A stretch of DNA of 64,000 nucleotides from Candidula unifasciata (GCA_905116865.2 CAJHNH020002689.1:1-64000), one strand, 5' to 3'; positions 20,868 through 31,288 are shown, counted from the stretch's first letter. Program-made: numbers and translations. The notes: generated from the letters alone by a model not told the origin.

Positions 20868-21346
20868 AATCATCATCACCATACTTCTAATATACTGTGT
20901 GTCGCTGGGTCACCTGTTGATGTTTACTGCTTATTAATCAGCTCCCACCAGCACCTCTCCTCCACCCCTACCCCCCCCCCCTCCCCCACCGAATGCATTA
21001 GACGTGATGATTATTATGTTTGAGGCCTGTCCATTCAGCCACATTATGTATGTATCCAGGACTTTCTATGTCTGCCTCTTCTTCTCTTCCCCCTGTAGGG
21101 AGCCGAGTAGTATCATTAAAGAGAGCCCAATAGATTGTATTGCATGTCCTTACCATTACATCTTCTGTTATTTCTCTGTTGTTAAACTTGTAGCCAACGT
21201 GTTCAGTGATGATACAACGAACTGCATCCTTTGTGATGTGATCTTTGTGTGGTATTGAGATAATCTTCCACACACATAATTGAGCTAGTCTTTCAGTGTA
21301 TGGATTCTCTATCAGTTCTGTTTTTTCACTGTCCATTTTATCCAAT
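20868..21346 (-). mobile_element. LINE 3' fragment (RT C-terminal end), family I, with ATG-type tail
   Basis: The minus strand encodes a decayed C-terminal tail: LCVWKIISIPHKDH, then ..LPTGGREEEAD..., then HNVAEWTGL. In intact relatives the pattern is ILQGTVEGGRRRGRQRK..W..N..EWTG; here it is frameshifted. The same family is at 54570-55385 (shared: TGTGTCGCTGGGTCACCTGT versus CATGTCGTTGGGTCACCCGT, and CCTGTCCA.TCAG.CAC). Its 3' end carries CATCATCACC on the + strand, about 26 bp after the GPCR exon 2 donor. Confidence 0.75.
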
Positions 21347-21620
21347 GAGAGCCGCCGTGGTCTAGTGGCTAGACGCTCGCCTGCGGATCAGAAGGTCGTG
21401 GGTTCGGTTCCTTACGAGGGCCAGATTTAAAAAAAATTGAACTTGGCTCCTAGGTTGACCCAGCCTTGAGTGGGTACCAGGTACAGTCCTGGGAAGTTGA
21501 GACGGCCGGCGTGATGCTGACCATATCACCCACCAAGTACCGTTTGGTCTATACAATATAGGCATAGTCCTATATACCCAATACGCCTCAAAGGCGTGGA
21601 AAGGGTCCTTCACTTTTACT
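21347..21620 (+). mobile_element. SINE1 copy d (best-preserved copy)
   Basis: The head GAGCCGCCGTGGTCTAGTGG.. is followed by CTAGACGCTCGCCTG (A-box region) and GGTCGTGGGTTCGGTTCC (B-box). The spacing and the TGGTCTAGTGGCTAG start recall tRNA-Glu. The body is TTGACCCAGCCTTGAGTGGG, TACCAGGTACAGTCCTGGGA, CGGCGTGATGCTGACCATAT, CACCCACC, TTTGGTCTATACAATATAGG and CCTATATACCCAATACGCC. The tail is GGCGTGGAAAGGGTCCTTCA then CTTTTACTA. It lies between a family I LINE end and a LINE-A RNase H fragment. Confidence 0.92.
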
Positions 21621-21621
21621 A

Positions 21622-22045
21622 TTTGATCCCATAGAGCCCCAATCGCAACCGCTTTATCATGTATTAGCTCACCGTCCAGAGGAATGTCATTAGCTAGTTT
21701 ATCAGCTTGCTTGTTAACTCGCACACATCTGAATTTTCTGGACTGACAATCTAAGATATCCTTTTGATTTGGATCTTTTCAAGTGATACAAGCCAATCTG
21801 CACACCAGATACCACTTCAAGTTTTGCGAAGCATGCTCTGTGAATCTGTTACAATTACAACATCTCGGGCTGTGCGGCTCCCAAGCCATCGGAAAGCTAT
21901 TGCCACTGCCTCCACCTCCATTTTCATACTCGATGTAGTGACGTTGTGCGGAAGGCTGTCTTTTTTTTTTCAAACAGTTATAATCTACCAAAACCTCATC
22001 ATCAGCATCATCTAACAGGTGTACACAGAAAGTCGCTTCCATCAC
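21622..22045 (-). mobile_element. LINE-A RNase H fragment
   Basis: The minus strand reads MEVEAVAIAFRWLG then VVIVTDSQSMLRK, then (shifted) RVNKQADKLANDIPLDGELI. These are the RNase H E...D...D blocks of LINE-A (compare MEVETV..AFHWL, VIVTDSQSLLKS and NKQADRLA at 8830-9060). Frameshifts separate the blocks. Confidence 0.85.
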
Positions 22046-22199
22046 AGCATCCGAGATATAAACTCCTTTACTCGATAACTGCCCCTGCTATTGATGCTGT
22101 CCTTTCGTCAATGTTAGTATCTTTCCTTTGCTGCATGTTCATTATATTTCTTCAGCGCGGCTCTCTGTGGCATACATGGCATTGTCTTCAGATGGTCAA

Positions 22200-22275
22200 C
22201 ACTACACACACACACACAAACATACACACATGAACAGTTGCACACACAGGCGCACACAAACACGCGCGCGCACAA
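22200..22275. repeat. (CA)n with CGCG interruptions
   Basis: ACACACAC runs with CATACACA, GCGCACACAAACACGCGCGC variants. Confidence 0.93.
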
Positions 22276-24185
22276 ACATAATTATATATAACACGTGTCG
22301 GCTGCCATTTGCATGTGGTGCCACATGCTAATCCGTATATGTCAGGTGACCAGTTACATGTCATTCATGTGGTTGTTCTAGGGGGTCCAAGCACACTTGT
22401 TTGTCAGAGGTACATAACGCTGGTAAGAGGTCTCTGGCATACCTATCTACCCATCTAGACACGTACACAAAGATACATAAAGTCAAGATTTTACTATTAC
22501 ATATTTATAGCTTAGACGTAGATTGGTTATATTTTTGTAACTTTTGAACATGTAATGAAATGTAGACCAAAATTACCATAACAATATAGAATGGTACTAA
22601 AAAAAAAGACGCGATACCTTCCTCATTCGGATGAGACGAGACACAGGTGCGTTACAGACATATATTTGGACTGAGTGTCTGTGCGCATTGTATCTTGTGA
22701 GGTGTCCAGTACACATACCATTGTTTATTTTAACTTAAACCTGTAATTAGTCTAAGAAATGTTTATCTGCCAACTTGTCAACAAAAAACAAAACAAAATA
22801 CCATCAAGTAAGATAAAACTACGGGTTTGCCTGTTCCGCGGATAAAGCTCTTCAAAAAAGTATGCATGTTTGTATATTTATAATTTTAAAAACTCTATTT
22901 CTGATTTGCTGATTTTTAATTGTAATTTTTTTTTTTTTTACATTGTTAATAGTATGTTTCATGTTTTGTTTAACGCAGTACTGATAAACGTACACATGGC
23001 AACACTTGTACTTCAGAAATACAATACAGAAACAAACGGCAACACCATATCCACAGACATAGATTACACTGAGTAAAAGATTTTATTTTGAAAATCCGCT
23101 CTTGAGACACTATGACGTTCTCTACAACAACTTGAATCAGTGAACAAGCACAAAGCAGACGGAACAAACCCGACTGAGTGGAAATATCTGGACTAATTCT
23201 TATTTATTATCACTGGGAGGAGAGAGAACCTTGTTAGCAAGTCTGTTGTTGCGAAGTTCCCATTGACTCAAGGCCGCTATGTGAACAGCGATAGTTGAAG
23301 AGCTTGAATGTTGTGTCGTGTGAATCCAGGCAAGACAGTGGAACGGGGAAAATTGCCAGTTATGTTTTGCAGAAAAGTAATGCAATCGATGATTAATTCT
23401 TAGTGTATTGTAAGTAAGGGCTATGTTTTTCTTTCTTTTTCAAGCCAATGGCGTATTGGCTAAATGATACTAGACTAATAGTTTTATAGACAAAAAAAAA
23501 AACAAAACAAAAAACAAACAACAACAAAAACTATTTTTTTTTTAAAGAAGCTTTTGCGTTCACAAAACCGACTATTTGGAAGTGACGGGGTTGCATGTGC
23601 TTTTAGTAATAACACTAGTAGTAACAACAGTAATAGCAAATAATTCAGGATAATGCTGGCTCTTGCGATGGGATTATTTATACATATGGTTCAGTGTCAA
23701 GAGGCAAAAGCAGTGCCGGAGGGATGGGAGGAGGGGGGGGGGTGGAATAAAGATGAATTGAACAGGGGTCTAGGCTGCCGGCCTTATGTGAGGTATAACG
23801 ACGCAACAGGATGAGGGTGATGATAGTGGTAATTTGTGTATGTATGTGTGTGTGTGCGCGCCCGCGCACCTTGCTCTTAATCTCCCACTCTCATCCAATA
23901 TTCCACTTGATCTAAAACATTTAGTGAGTTCCTACACATTTAACATCAAACTTGCTCAGTACATGACTTAACACTGATTACATGCCGCAGTAAATTAATT
24001 CGGTAACATCATTATGTCAGATGTACCTGCGTACCCATGTACCTGCATACTCGTGTACTTGTGTGCCCAGCTTCTGACCCCTTAAAAATAGATTTCGTTC
24101 GTTCTTTCGATCACTCCACTCTCCCACGTCGATCTCATACTTTCTTTCCATCTCTATGTGTGTGGGTCTGTCACAGATATATGTA
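22276..24185. other. Spacer with no supported gene
   Basis: AT-rich DNA with poly-T (22927), A-rich (23490-23530) and G-run (23733) tracts and a short (TG)n(CG)n at about 23838-23866. Open frames up to 68 codons have no recognisable motif. If the GPCR continues downstream, this is intronic. Confidence 0.45.
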
Positions 24186-24189
24186 AAAA

Positions 24190-24239
24190 GAGACAGAGAC
24201 AGAGACAGAGAGAGAGAGAGTGAGTGAGAGAGAGAGAGT

Positions 24240-24298
<59 letters not shown>
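24190..24298. repeat. (GA)n microsatellite
   Basis: GAGACA then a long GAGA run with GAGTGAGT interruptions; a Glu/Arg open frame through it is an artefact. Confidence 0.96.
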
Positions 24299-24301
<3 letters not shown>

Positions 24302-24321
24302 TGGTTGCTACAGAGATCATC

Positions 24322-25065
24322 GTCATCCTCATCGTCAAGTGCCTTGCTGACCGACGTGTTCGATCATGCCTCTACACAATCTGCGACTATCAGTCCGTGT
24401 ATTGACACCCCTTCCTGACATGACAAACGGCTGTCGAGAATATTATCACGCTGTCTTCCTCTGTCTCTCGTTCCACAGATCTTTCCAGTGGTCACAACAT
24501 GTTCCAGTTTCCTTCCTTTTATAACATGACCAAAAAATTATGACTGTCTTCTTCTTCTTTCGTTCGCCGGAAATAAGTTGTCTATATCAGCAGTTTTGTC
24601 TCTTGTATAAATTTCACTGTCGTTGTTAGTTCATTCATTGTTCCATAGAGTTTATGTTCCACTGTTGTTCTTTCTGGCCAAAAGGTTTGCCTTAATGTGT
24701 CAAATTTAGTGCAGTCCTGGAGTACATGCTCTGGTCTGGGGCACCTTTCCACAAGTGCACATGGCTGATACGCCTATCTTGAATTTTGTGTACATGTGGT
24801 TACGTAATCGGTTGTGCCCTTTTCTGAGGCGGAGACTGTCTGTTTCTGATGTTTGTGATAAGTTGTCTTCGAGAACTCACCTCTTTCAAAACTTTTGGGT
24901 TGCTCTTCTTAGCTGTTCAAGGAATTCTAAGGATTCTTATGTTAAACCATATCTCTGAGGCCTCAAGATATTGTTCGGCCTATTTATTTATTGTCCATAC
25001 TTTAAAGCCGTATCACAAAACTGGCTGTATGTAGCATGCGACACTTTTCCTTATCTCCAATGACA
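24322..25065 (-). mobile_element. LINE-D 3' fragment, interrupted by a nested LINE piece
   Basis: The bases at 24322-24549 and 24842-25065 together match the LINE-D C-terminal region at 48885-49320 (minus strand). Shared segments include GTGGTCACAACATGTTC (24490), ACTGTCT..TCTGATGT.TGTGATAAG (24836) and AACTCACCTCTTTCAAAAC.TTTTGGGTTGCTCTTCTTAGC. The two halves are contiguous at 49100 but separated here by 284 bp. The 3' end carries an ATC-type tail (GATCATCGTCATCC). Confidence 0.85.
24550..24833 (-). mobile_element. Nested 3' fragment of an RNase H LINE with GAA tail
   Basis: The minus strand reads SLRLRKGHNRLRNHMYTKFK, then C.CGK.PQT and, after a frameshift, HVLQDCTKFDTLRQTFWPER and KFIQETKLL. 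This is the zinc-knuckle-like C-terminal end of I/Jockey-type LINE proteins, as at 51690-51860. It ends in GAAAGAAGAAGAAG. Both sides carry GACTGTCT (24542-24549 and 24834-24841), a direct duplication of the LINE-D target. This shows it as a 5'-truncated retrotransposition event. Confidence 0.9.
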
Positions 25066-25077
25066 GCTAAAGAGATC

Positions 25078-25205
25078 ATCATCATTATCAGGTGCCTTGC
25101 TGACTGGCGTGCATGGTAAATCCTCCCACAATATGTGATCTCCTGCAGCATGTATCAGTTCATGTGCTGACACAACTTTACATGCAACAAGATACTACCA
25201 AATAA
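25078..25205 (-). mobile_element. LINE-D extreme 3' end, second copy
   Basis: ATCATCATCATTATCAGGTG then CCTTGCTGACTGGCGTGC...TGATCTCCTGCAGCATGTAT matches 14626-14720 and 48878-48960. Truncated after about 125 bp. Confidence 0.85.
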
Positions 25206-25620
25206 AACTAAAAACCATACAAAAATAGAAATTGTCCAAAATTTGGTTGCATCAACATAAAGTATATCCCCCGTTCAAAAATTTCCTACTTCGAATCACA
25301 AATAATTGAAAGCGTTTACAATGTATGGTTTCATTTTATTTCAAGGAGTACTTTGAATCAGTCAAAACTGTGTAGATGAATACTCATCCGTTTAAATCAA
25401 AACATTTTAACGAACCAGAAGTGAAAAACAGAGAAACAGACAATGTTTCACCCATGGTTTCCCATCCGACTTCTGTATTTTTCATTTCTGTCTGTTGAAT
25501 GTCTGTCTGAATTAGACTAGCTTGTCTGTCTGAATTAGACTATCTTGTCCAGCTTCAAAGAGACAAAGTACATGACCCAAAAAATACAGTGGTATTATCT
25601 GTCTGTAATAGATGTTTTAA
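25206..25620. other. Spacer with nothing recognised
   Basis: AT-rich, no supported gene or repeat. A short GTCTGTCTGAATTAGACTA direct repeat is at about 25502-25548. Confidence 0.4.
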
Positions 25621-25621
25621 T

Positions 25622-25842
25622 ATGAAGCCGCGATGCTGTAGTGGCTAGACGCTGGCTCGCTAATCAGACGGTCGAACGGTCCGGTAATTTTGGCTCCCAG
25701 ATCGACCCAGCCTTTAATAGGTACCATGTGCAGTCCTGGGAAATAAAGGCGGTCGGTGTGATGTCTGGTCCAAAAAAAGTTAGTTAAAACCCTATATTCA
25801 CACGACATCTAAAGGCGCGGAAAATGCTCGTTTACCTTTACT
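25622..25842 (+). mobile_element. SINE1 copy e
   Basis: The head is ATGAAGCCGCGATGCTGTAG then TGGCTAGACGCTGGCTCGC. The body is TTGGCTCCCAGATCGACCCA, GGTACCATGTGCAGTCCTGG, GGCGGTCGGTGTGATGTC with a deletion of the ACCATATCACCCACC block. The tail is AAAGGCGCGGAAAATGCTCG then TTTACCTTTACTTTA. The B-box is reduced. Confidence 0.85.
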
Positions 25843-25864
25843 TTAATATTGTTTTAATAGTGTT

Positions 25865-26090
25865 GAATGTTGCATCAGGAATCGACATCCCATAAGTGCT
25901 CAGTCTCCATCTTCAGCAGCAAATGAAGAGTTTCAATTCCTATGGTACCATTAACCGTCGGATTGTATATTCGTCTCATCCTTCCCTTGAGTGTTGAGCG
26001 TCGGCCACTTCCCCTGGTAACTCCCCACAGCGCCATGCTCCTTAGACCATAATGATCTAACTGTCCCTCCGCATTGTCCATTTGTTTTAA
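25865..26090 (-). mobile_element. LINE-A C-terminal fragment
   Basis: The minus strand reads EGQLDHYGLRSMALWGVTRG, then RSTLKGRMRRIYNPTVNGTI and GIETLHLLLKM. It parallels 9130-9300 on the + strand (EQLDRYGLRRMAL, IYNQTVSGVIGIGTLRLLLKM). This copy has an undisturbed frame over 77 codons and is cut at 26090 by a TIR element. Confidence 0.87.
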
Positions 26091-26782
26091 GGGGTCACTA
26101 CACGGCATTTTTTTCCAATTTATGACAAAAATATCACTTTTTCAATGTGTTTATTTTTGTAATGTTCGGCATTCGTAGAATAGATTACACACAAAATTTG
26201 TGTCATTGGTAAACAGTTTAGCATTGAAAAGTTAATACTAAAGACACCAACCCATGCACTTTTTTAAGCAAAAAAAATTTTAAAAGTCACTTTTCTAACA
26301 ATTCTATTTTTCTGTTTGTTGTGTGTGGGATCTCCTAAAATCTCAGCTAATATAAAGACTAGAGATGTGAAATTTGGTGTGGATACTTCTAACACAATAT
26401 TATAGGGTCAGGTCTATTTGAAATTACAGTGTATTAGGTCATTTATTTTTTAAATTTAATTATTAAATGAAAAAGCTACAGTTTTGTATTTTTTTAACAT
26501 ACCAAAATTTTAATATTCTAAAATAAATATTTAAAAACATCTTTGAAGTAAATAAACTAGACCTGACCCTAAACATAAGTGTAAAGTTCATGAATCAATC
26601 ATCTGTTTCTCAATACCTTTTTTTGTTTTTGAGATTTTAGCTGTCTAAGTACATGTTGTTTTTTTATCAAGATGGCGGCTCTTGCCATGGCAACCACGTT
26701 TTTGAAAACTTGAAGTCTACAAATGTATCAACATACATCCCTACAAATGACCATTATGAAATAATTTTCCTGTAGTGACCCC
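26091..26782. mobile_element. Non-autonomous TIR DNA element (MITE-like), 692 bp
   Basis: It begins GGGGTCACTACA (26091-26102) and ends with its perfect reverse complement TGTAGTGACCCC (26771-26782). Inward similarity is looser. The interior is AT-rich without coding potential. It sits inside a LINE-A fragment. The immediate flanks are TTTTAA and ATAGTG, with no obvious target-site duplication, so the superfamily is open. TTAA on the left side only is not enough to call piggyBac. Confidence 0.7.
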
Positions 26783-27255
26783 ATAGTGTCTGTACTTGTC
26801 AGTTTATATCTTAACTAAATGCTTAGATGTTGGCTGGCGTGGAAGTGCTGTCGCTGAACTCATGTCTGCCGGTCCAGAGGTCGATGTTTCGAGCTCGTTT
26901 TGAGGTGAATCTTAAACCAGAGCACTAAATTCAAACCAACATAAAATGTGCACCAGAAATACCACGAGAAAGAATATGCGTCTTACACAATATTTTCGAC
27001 TCCCAATGGCGTTAAAAAGATCCACTGAGGCATTGTAATGTTCTAATGTAGTTACTTAGTATGCGCTTGTGATTGTTCAGTATTGTTTGCTGTTGCTGTT
27101 CGCTGATAAAGGCTTTGTAACAACAGAGTGAATTCCGTTATATCTAAAGGTGTTCTTGTGAAGATGACACATTTGTTGGTTTCTCTTGATTCTTACAGTA
27201 TTCATGCTGATTCGTAGATAGGCCGTAGTCATAGTTATATTAGTAGATTACTGAT
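26783..27255. other. Spacer, possible decayed tRNA-like head at 26835-26905
   Basis: GTTGGCTGGCGTGGAAGTGC..GAGGTCGATGTTTCGAGCTC has loose A-box and B-box character. No second copy was found in the window, so a SINE call is not supported. Confidence 0.3.
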
Positions 27256-27261
27256 TGATCA

Positions 27262-27265
27262 TTTT

Positions 27266-27297
<32 letters not shown>

Positions 27298-28114
27298 TTC
27301 TTCTTCTTCTTCTTCTTCTTCTTCTTCTTCTTCTTCTTCTTCTTCTTCTTCTTCTTCTTCTTCTTCTTCTTCTTCTTTCTTCTTCTTCTCTCTTCTTCTT
27401 CTTTCTTCTTCTTCTTCTTCTTTCTTCTTCTTTCTTCTTCTTCTTCTTCTTCTTCTTCTTCTTCTTCTTCTTCTTCTTCTTCTTCTTCTTCTTCTTCTTC
27501 TTCTTCTTCTTCTTCTTCTTCTTCTTCTTCTTCTTTCTTCTTCTTCTTCTTCTTCTTCTTCTTCTTCTATTTCTTCTTCATCTTCTTTCTTCTTTCTTCT
27601 TTCTTCTTCTTCTTCTTCTTCTTCTTCTTCTTCTTCTTCTTCTTCTTCTTCTTCTTCTTCTTCTTCTTCTTCTTCTTCTTCTTCTTCTTCTTCTTCTTCT
27701 TCTTCTTCTTCTTCTTCTTTTTCTTCTTCTTCTTCTTCTTCTTCTTCTTCTTCTTCTCTTCTTCTTCTTCTTCTTCTTCTTCTTCTTCTTCTTCTTCTTC
27801 TTCTTCTTCTTCTTCTTCTTCTTCTTCTTCTTCTTCTTCTTCTTCTTCTTCTTCTCTTCTTCTTCTTCTCTTCTTCTTCTTCTTCTTCTTCTTCTTCTTC
27901 TTCTTCTTCTTCTTCTTCTTCTTCTTCTTCTTCTTCTTCTTCTTCTTCTTCTTCTTCTTCTTCTTCTTCTTCTTCTTCTTCTTTTCTTCTTCTTCTTCTT
28001 CTTCTTCTTCTTTTTCTTCTTCTTCTTCTTTCTTCTTCTTCTTCTTCTTCTTCTTCTTCTCTTTCTTCTTCTTCTTCTCTCTTCTTCTTTCTTCTTCTTC
28101 TTCTTCTTCTTCTT

Positions 28115-28145
<31 letters not shown>

Positions 28146-28182
28146 TTCTTCTTCTTCTTCTTCTTCTTCCTTTTCTTCTTCT

Positions 28183-28214
<32 letters not shown>

Positions 28215-28524
28215 TTCTTCTTCTTTCTTCTTCTTCTTCTTTCTTCTTCTTCTTCTTCTTCTTCTTCTTCTTCTTCTTCTTCTTCTTCTTCTTCTTCTTC
28301 TTCTTCTTCTTCTTCTTCTTCTTCTTCTTCTTCTTCTTCTTCTTCTTCTTCTTCTTCTTCTTCTTGTTCTTCTTCTTCTTCTTCTTCTTCTTCTTTTTCT
28401 TCTTCTTCTTCTTCTTCTTCTTCTTCTTGTTCTTCTTCTTCTTCTTCTTCTTCTTTTTCTTCTTCTTCTTCTTCTTCTTCTTCTTTTTCTTCTTCTTCTT
28501 CTTCTTCTTCTTCTTCTTCTTCTT

Positions 28525-28555
<31 letters not shown>

Positions 28556-28592
28556 TTCTTCTTCTTCTTCTTCTTCTTCCTTTTCTTCTTCT

Positions 28593-28624
<32 letters not shown>

Positions 28625-29187
28625 TTCTTCTTCTTCTTCTTCTTCTTCTTCTTCTTCTTTCTTCTTCTTCTTCTTCTTCTTCTTCTTCTTCTTCTTCTTT
28701 CTTCTTCTTCTTCTTCTTCTTCTTCTTCTTCTTCTTCTTCTTCTTCTTCTTCTTCTTCTTCTTCTTCTTGTTCTTCTTCTTCTTCTTCTTCTTCTTCTCT
28801 TTTTCTTCTTCTTCTTCTTCTTCTTCTTCTTCTTCTTGTTCTTCTTCTTCTTCTTCTTCTTCTTTTTCTTCTTCTTCTTCTTCTTCTTCTTCTTTTTCTT
28901 CTTAATTAATAATATTTTCTTCTTCTTCTTCTTCTTCTTCTTCTTCTTCTTCTTCTTCTTCTTCTTCTTCTTCTTCTTCTTCTTCTTCTTCTTCTTCTTC
29001 TTCTTCTTCTTCTTCTTCTTCTTCTTCTTCTTCTTCTTCTTTTTCTTCTTAATTAATAATATTTTCTTTTTCTTCTTCTTCTTCTTCTTCTTCTTCTTCT
29101 TCTTCTTCTTTCTTCTTCTTCTTCTTCTTCTTCTTCTTCTTCTTCTTCTTCTTCTTCTTCTTCTTCTTCTTCTTCTTTTTCTTTTTA
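27262..29187. repeat. (TTC)n array, about 1.93 kb
   Basis: TTC units with sparse interruptions (TTTC, CTCTTC, TTTTTC, TTGTTC, TTATTC, CCTTTTC). TTAATTAATAATATTTTC occurs twice (28903 and about 29050). Interruption patterns recur about 404-411 bp apart, showing internal segment duplication. The 712-codon Leu/Phe/Ser frame spanning it is an artefact. The right end abuts the 3' end of a minus-strand LINE. Confidence 0.98.
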
Positions 29188-30120
29188 AGCATTCCCTGCC
29201 ACTGAGGTTCGTTGCTGCAGATGTCACACGCCTCCATTTATATCTCTGGTTGGTCTTCTTCATTCAGTTGGTGACACCGTGTTTTTCTTGGTCTGTCTGG
29301 ATATTATCTTTTCATCCTCTTCTTGTTCTGCCTCGTGGTCTACAACCCTTCAGGTCCCTTGTTTATGCAGTTTTTAACCTCTCTGTCGTCTGACATTCTC
29401 TCAATATTCCCCAGCCATTTGAGTCTATTGACCCTTTTGATTCCGGTGGTCAGTGGTTATTAAAAAAAAATGTTATGAACTACGTTGTTGCTTCCACGAT
29501 TTATTCATTGTGTCTGCATCTTTGTTGGGTCCAAAGATCTATTACAAGACTGTTTAAAAAAAAAATTGTAATACGGTCTTATCTTTTTAGTTGTGCTTCA
29601 CGTTTCAGAGCCACACAAAGCAATTGGTCGTTATATCGTCATTTTATATATTTTGATCTTGGCGTTGCAAGGTAGAGACTTTGACTTTAGCAGAAGTTAA
29701 AGAGCACAGTATACTTTATTTCCAGATTGTACTCTAGATTGTATTTCTTCTCTCAACATGTTGGAGCAGTTAAAGTTTGCACCCAGGTAGTTACATGTCT
29801 GCGTTCGTTTGATTTACATAGCATCTATTTTATACTCTTTTATTCTTTTCCTATCTTTTATCATTATGGATTCTTCTTATCTTTAGTGATAACTATCCCC
29901 ATTTTACGTGCTGGTTCTTTTAAGAGAGTGAATGATTTTACTGTTTATAGTTCTTTGTCTCCAAAGATATCAATGTCATGTGGATAACCAAATATTTTTC
30001 CCATTATTATTCTTTAAAAAAAAAAAAAAAGGCCATTTTCCTCCGTCTTTACTGTTGTCTTACGCAACTTTCTAAGTTAAAATTTCTTCATTTAGGTCGG
30101 GAACTTGTTAGTATTTCATT
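29188..30120 (-). mobile_element. LINE-B copy A (RT thumb to C-terminus)
   Basis: The minus strand contains, in shifted frames, DIDIFGDKEL.., KEPARKMGIVI, then NY.GANFNCSNMLREEI and SRVQSGNKVYCAL (29750-29800), RPRLKWLGNIERMSDDREVK-type residues, TRR..K..I and TSAATNLSGRECLKRK. It aligns with the + strand copy at 47085-47674 over several hundred bases. Poly-A insertions (29463, 29562, 30017) disrupt it. Its 3' end runs directly into AAGAAG, the start of the giant array. Confidence 0.82.
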
Positions 30121-30126
30121 ACCCAA

Positions 30127-30254
30127 AACATCTTCTTCTGCTTCTTCTTCACTTCCTCTTTTACCGCTGTGGGTGTCGAGGGAGATATAAGGTTCTGTTT
30201 CTAGCTCTTCTGGCTGCCTCGACCATAGGCACATGAAGAGCTAGAAACAGAACC
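30127..30254 (-). mobile_element. LINE family C 3' end with fold-back duplication
   Basis: CTTCCTCTTTTACCGCTGTG then GGTGTCGAGGGAGATATAAG and CTCGACCATAGGCACAT match 6813-6895. At 30235 the sequence switches to the inverse complement of its own 30191-30210, giving perfect 20-bp arms around a 24-bp loop. A TTCTTCTGCTTCTTCTTC stretch lies at the 3' end. Confidence 0.85.
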
Positions 30255-30436
30255 CAAAACATCATGGTCTTTATTTTCGAGCGTTCGTTTAAGTTTCGTT
30301 TTCTTTAGAAGGTTACTTTAACTTTCACAACGATGTTCCATTATTGATTGCAGTTAACTTTTAATGAGACCTCGCTGTTTCGTCCTGTGCCTTCTCTACG
30401 GGTCTCCACCTTAAAGAGATTCAATCGCTTCCCTAA

Positions 30437-30720
30437 CGAAATGCAAGTTCTGAGTTCTTGTTCTTTTTAGCTCCCACAGGTTGTAAACTCCAGCGGAAAG
30501 TTCTGGTTTTTCGTCCACTTATGGACTCTATCTTGTTCCATGACCTGAACTTTGCATGCACAACTTCCGTTCTAAAGATCTGGTTTATTTGTATGCAGAC
30601 TGTTGGTTCCTTATCACTCAGACAGATGCATTCTGACTTCAAAGGAAAAATTCCTAATGTTTCTATCCTTATGACGTGCCTATTAAAGGAGCCTGGAACC
30701 ATCACGGAGTAATTCTGGGT
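30437..30720 (-). mobile_element. F3 retroposon, copy b (longest)
   Basis: On the minus strand: GGCACGTCATAAGGATAG.., GAAGTCAGAATGCATCTGTC, AAGGAACCAACAGTCTGCAT, ACAAATAAACCAGATCTTTA, GTGCATGCAAAGTTCAGGTC, ACGAAAAACCAGAACTTTCC, GCTGGAGTTTACAACCTGTG, then AAAAAGAACAAG. All landmarks of the family are in order. A Met-to-Glu open frame on + (30458-30712) crosses it without known motifs. Confidence 0.8.
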
Positions 30721-31285
30721 ATGATGTCGACCTCCTTCAAACGTTCAAACGTGGAGTTTGTCCGTGCATGTGTTCCCCAGAACCTAGAGGTTGTCGCTGG
30801 CGTTACGGAGTTCTCACTTTGTACAGTGCTTTCGAATACGACAAGTCATTCTTAGCTAACAATTTTCCGTATAGGAAACTAGAAATGGAGAGGGCGGAGC
30901 AATCCAGGGACTCACAGCATTCATTGTAACCTTCACCCGCACAGGACTGCAGGTCACACTCACTTAGCAGACTCTTAGGGTAGCCCAAATATAAGCTTTT
31001 TCTTTTTAGAGTGCGAACAGGATCTCTGATAATGTCCTTGTTAACCTGCCATCCAGATCATAAGTTATAATATGAGTGTGATCAAACACTCGACACTCTC
31101 ACCTGTAAAAATGTACAATTATAAATATTTTTTCTAGATGCAGTTTTTTTTGTTAGACTATTCTGTTTCTTCGCTTATATATATCATCTTTTTTTAATGT
31201 AAAAGGGAACAGGGGGTGGGGGTGGGTGGGGGTGAGGGGGTTGTTAAAATCCACTTTAAAGAGAATGGAAGTCAAGGCTGTATCA
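30721..31285. other. Spacer with nothing recognised
   Basis: No gene or repeat family recognised; G-rich stretch at 31207-31240. Confidence 0.4.
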
Positions 31286-31288
31286 TAA

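Noticed and set aside
21347..21420. A tRNA gene at the SINE1 head
   Set aside because: Box A and B are present, but the sequence lacks a convincing closed cloverleaf and continues into the shared SINE body in all copies.
26091..26782. Calling the TIR element piggyBac because TTAA precedes it
   Set aside because: The right flank is ATAG, not TTAA, and the terminal bases do not match the usual piggyBac ends.
27255..29393. 712-codon ORF of Leu/Phe/Ser runs
   Set aside because: It is translation of the TTC array plus antisense of a LINE end; all reading frames of (TTC)n are open by nature.
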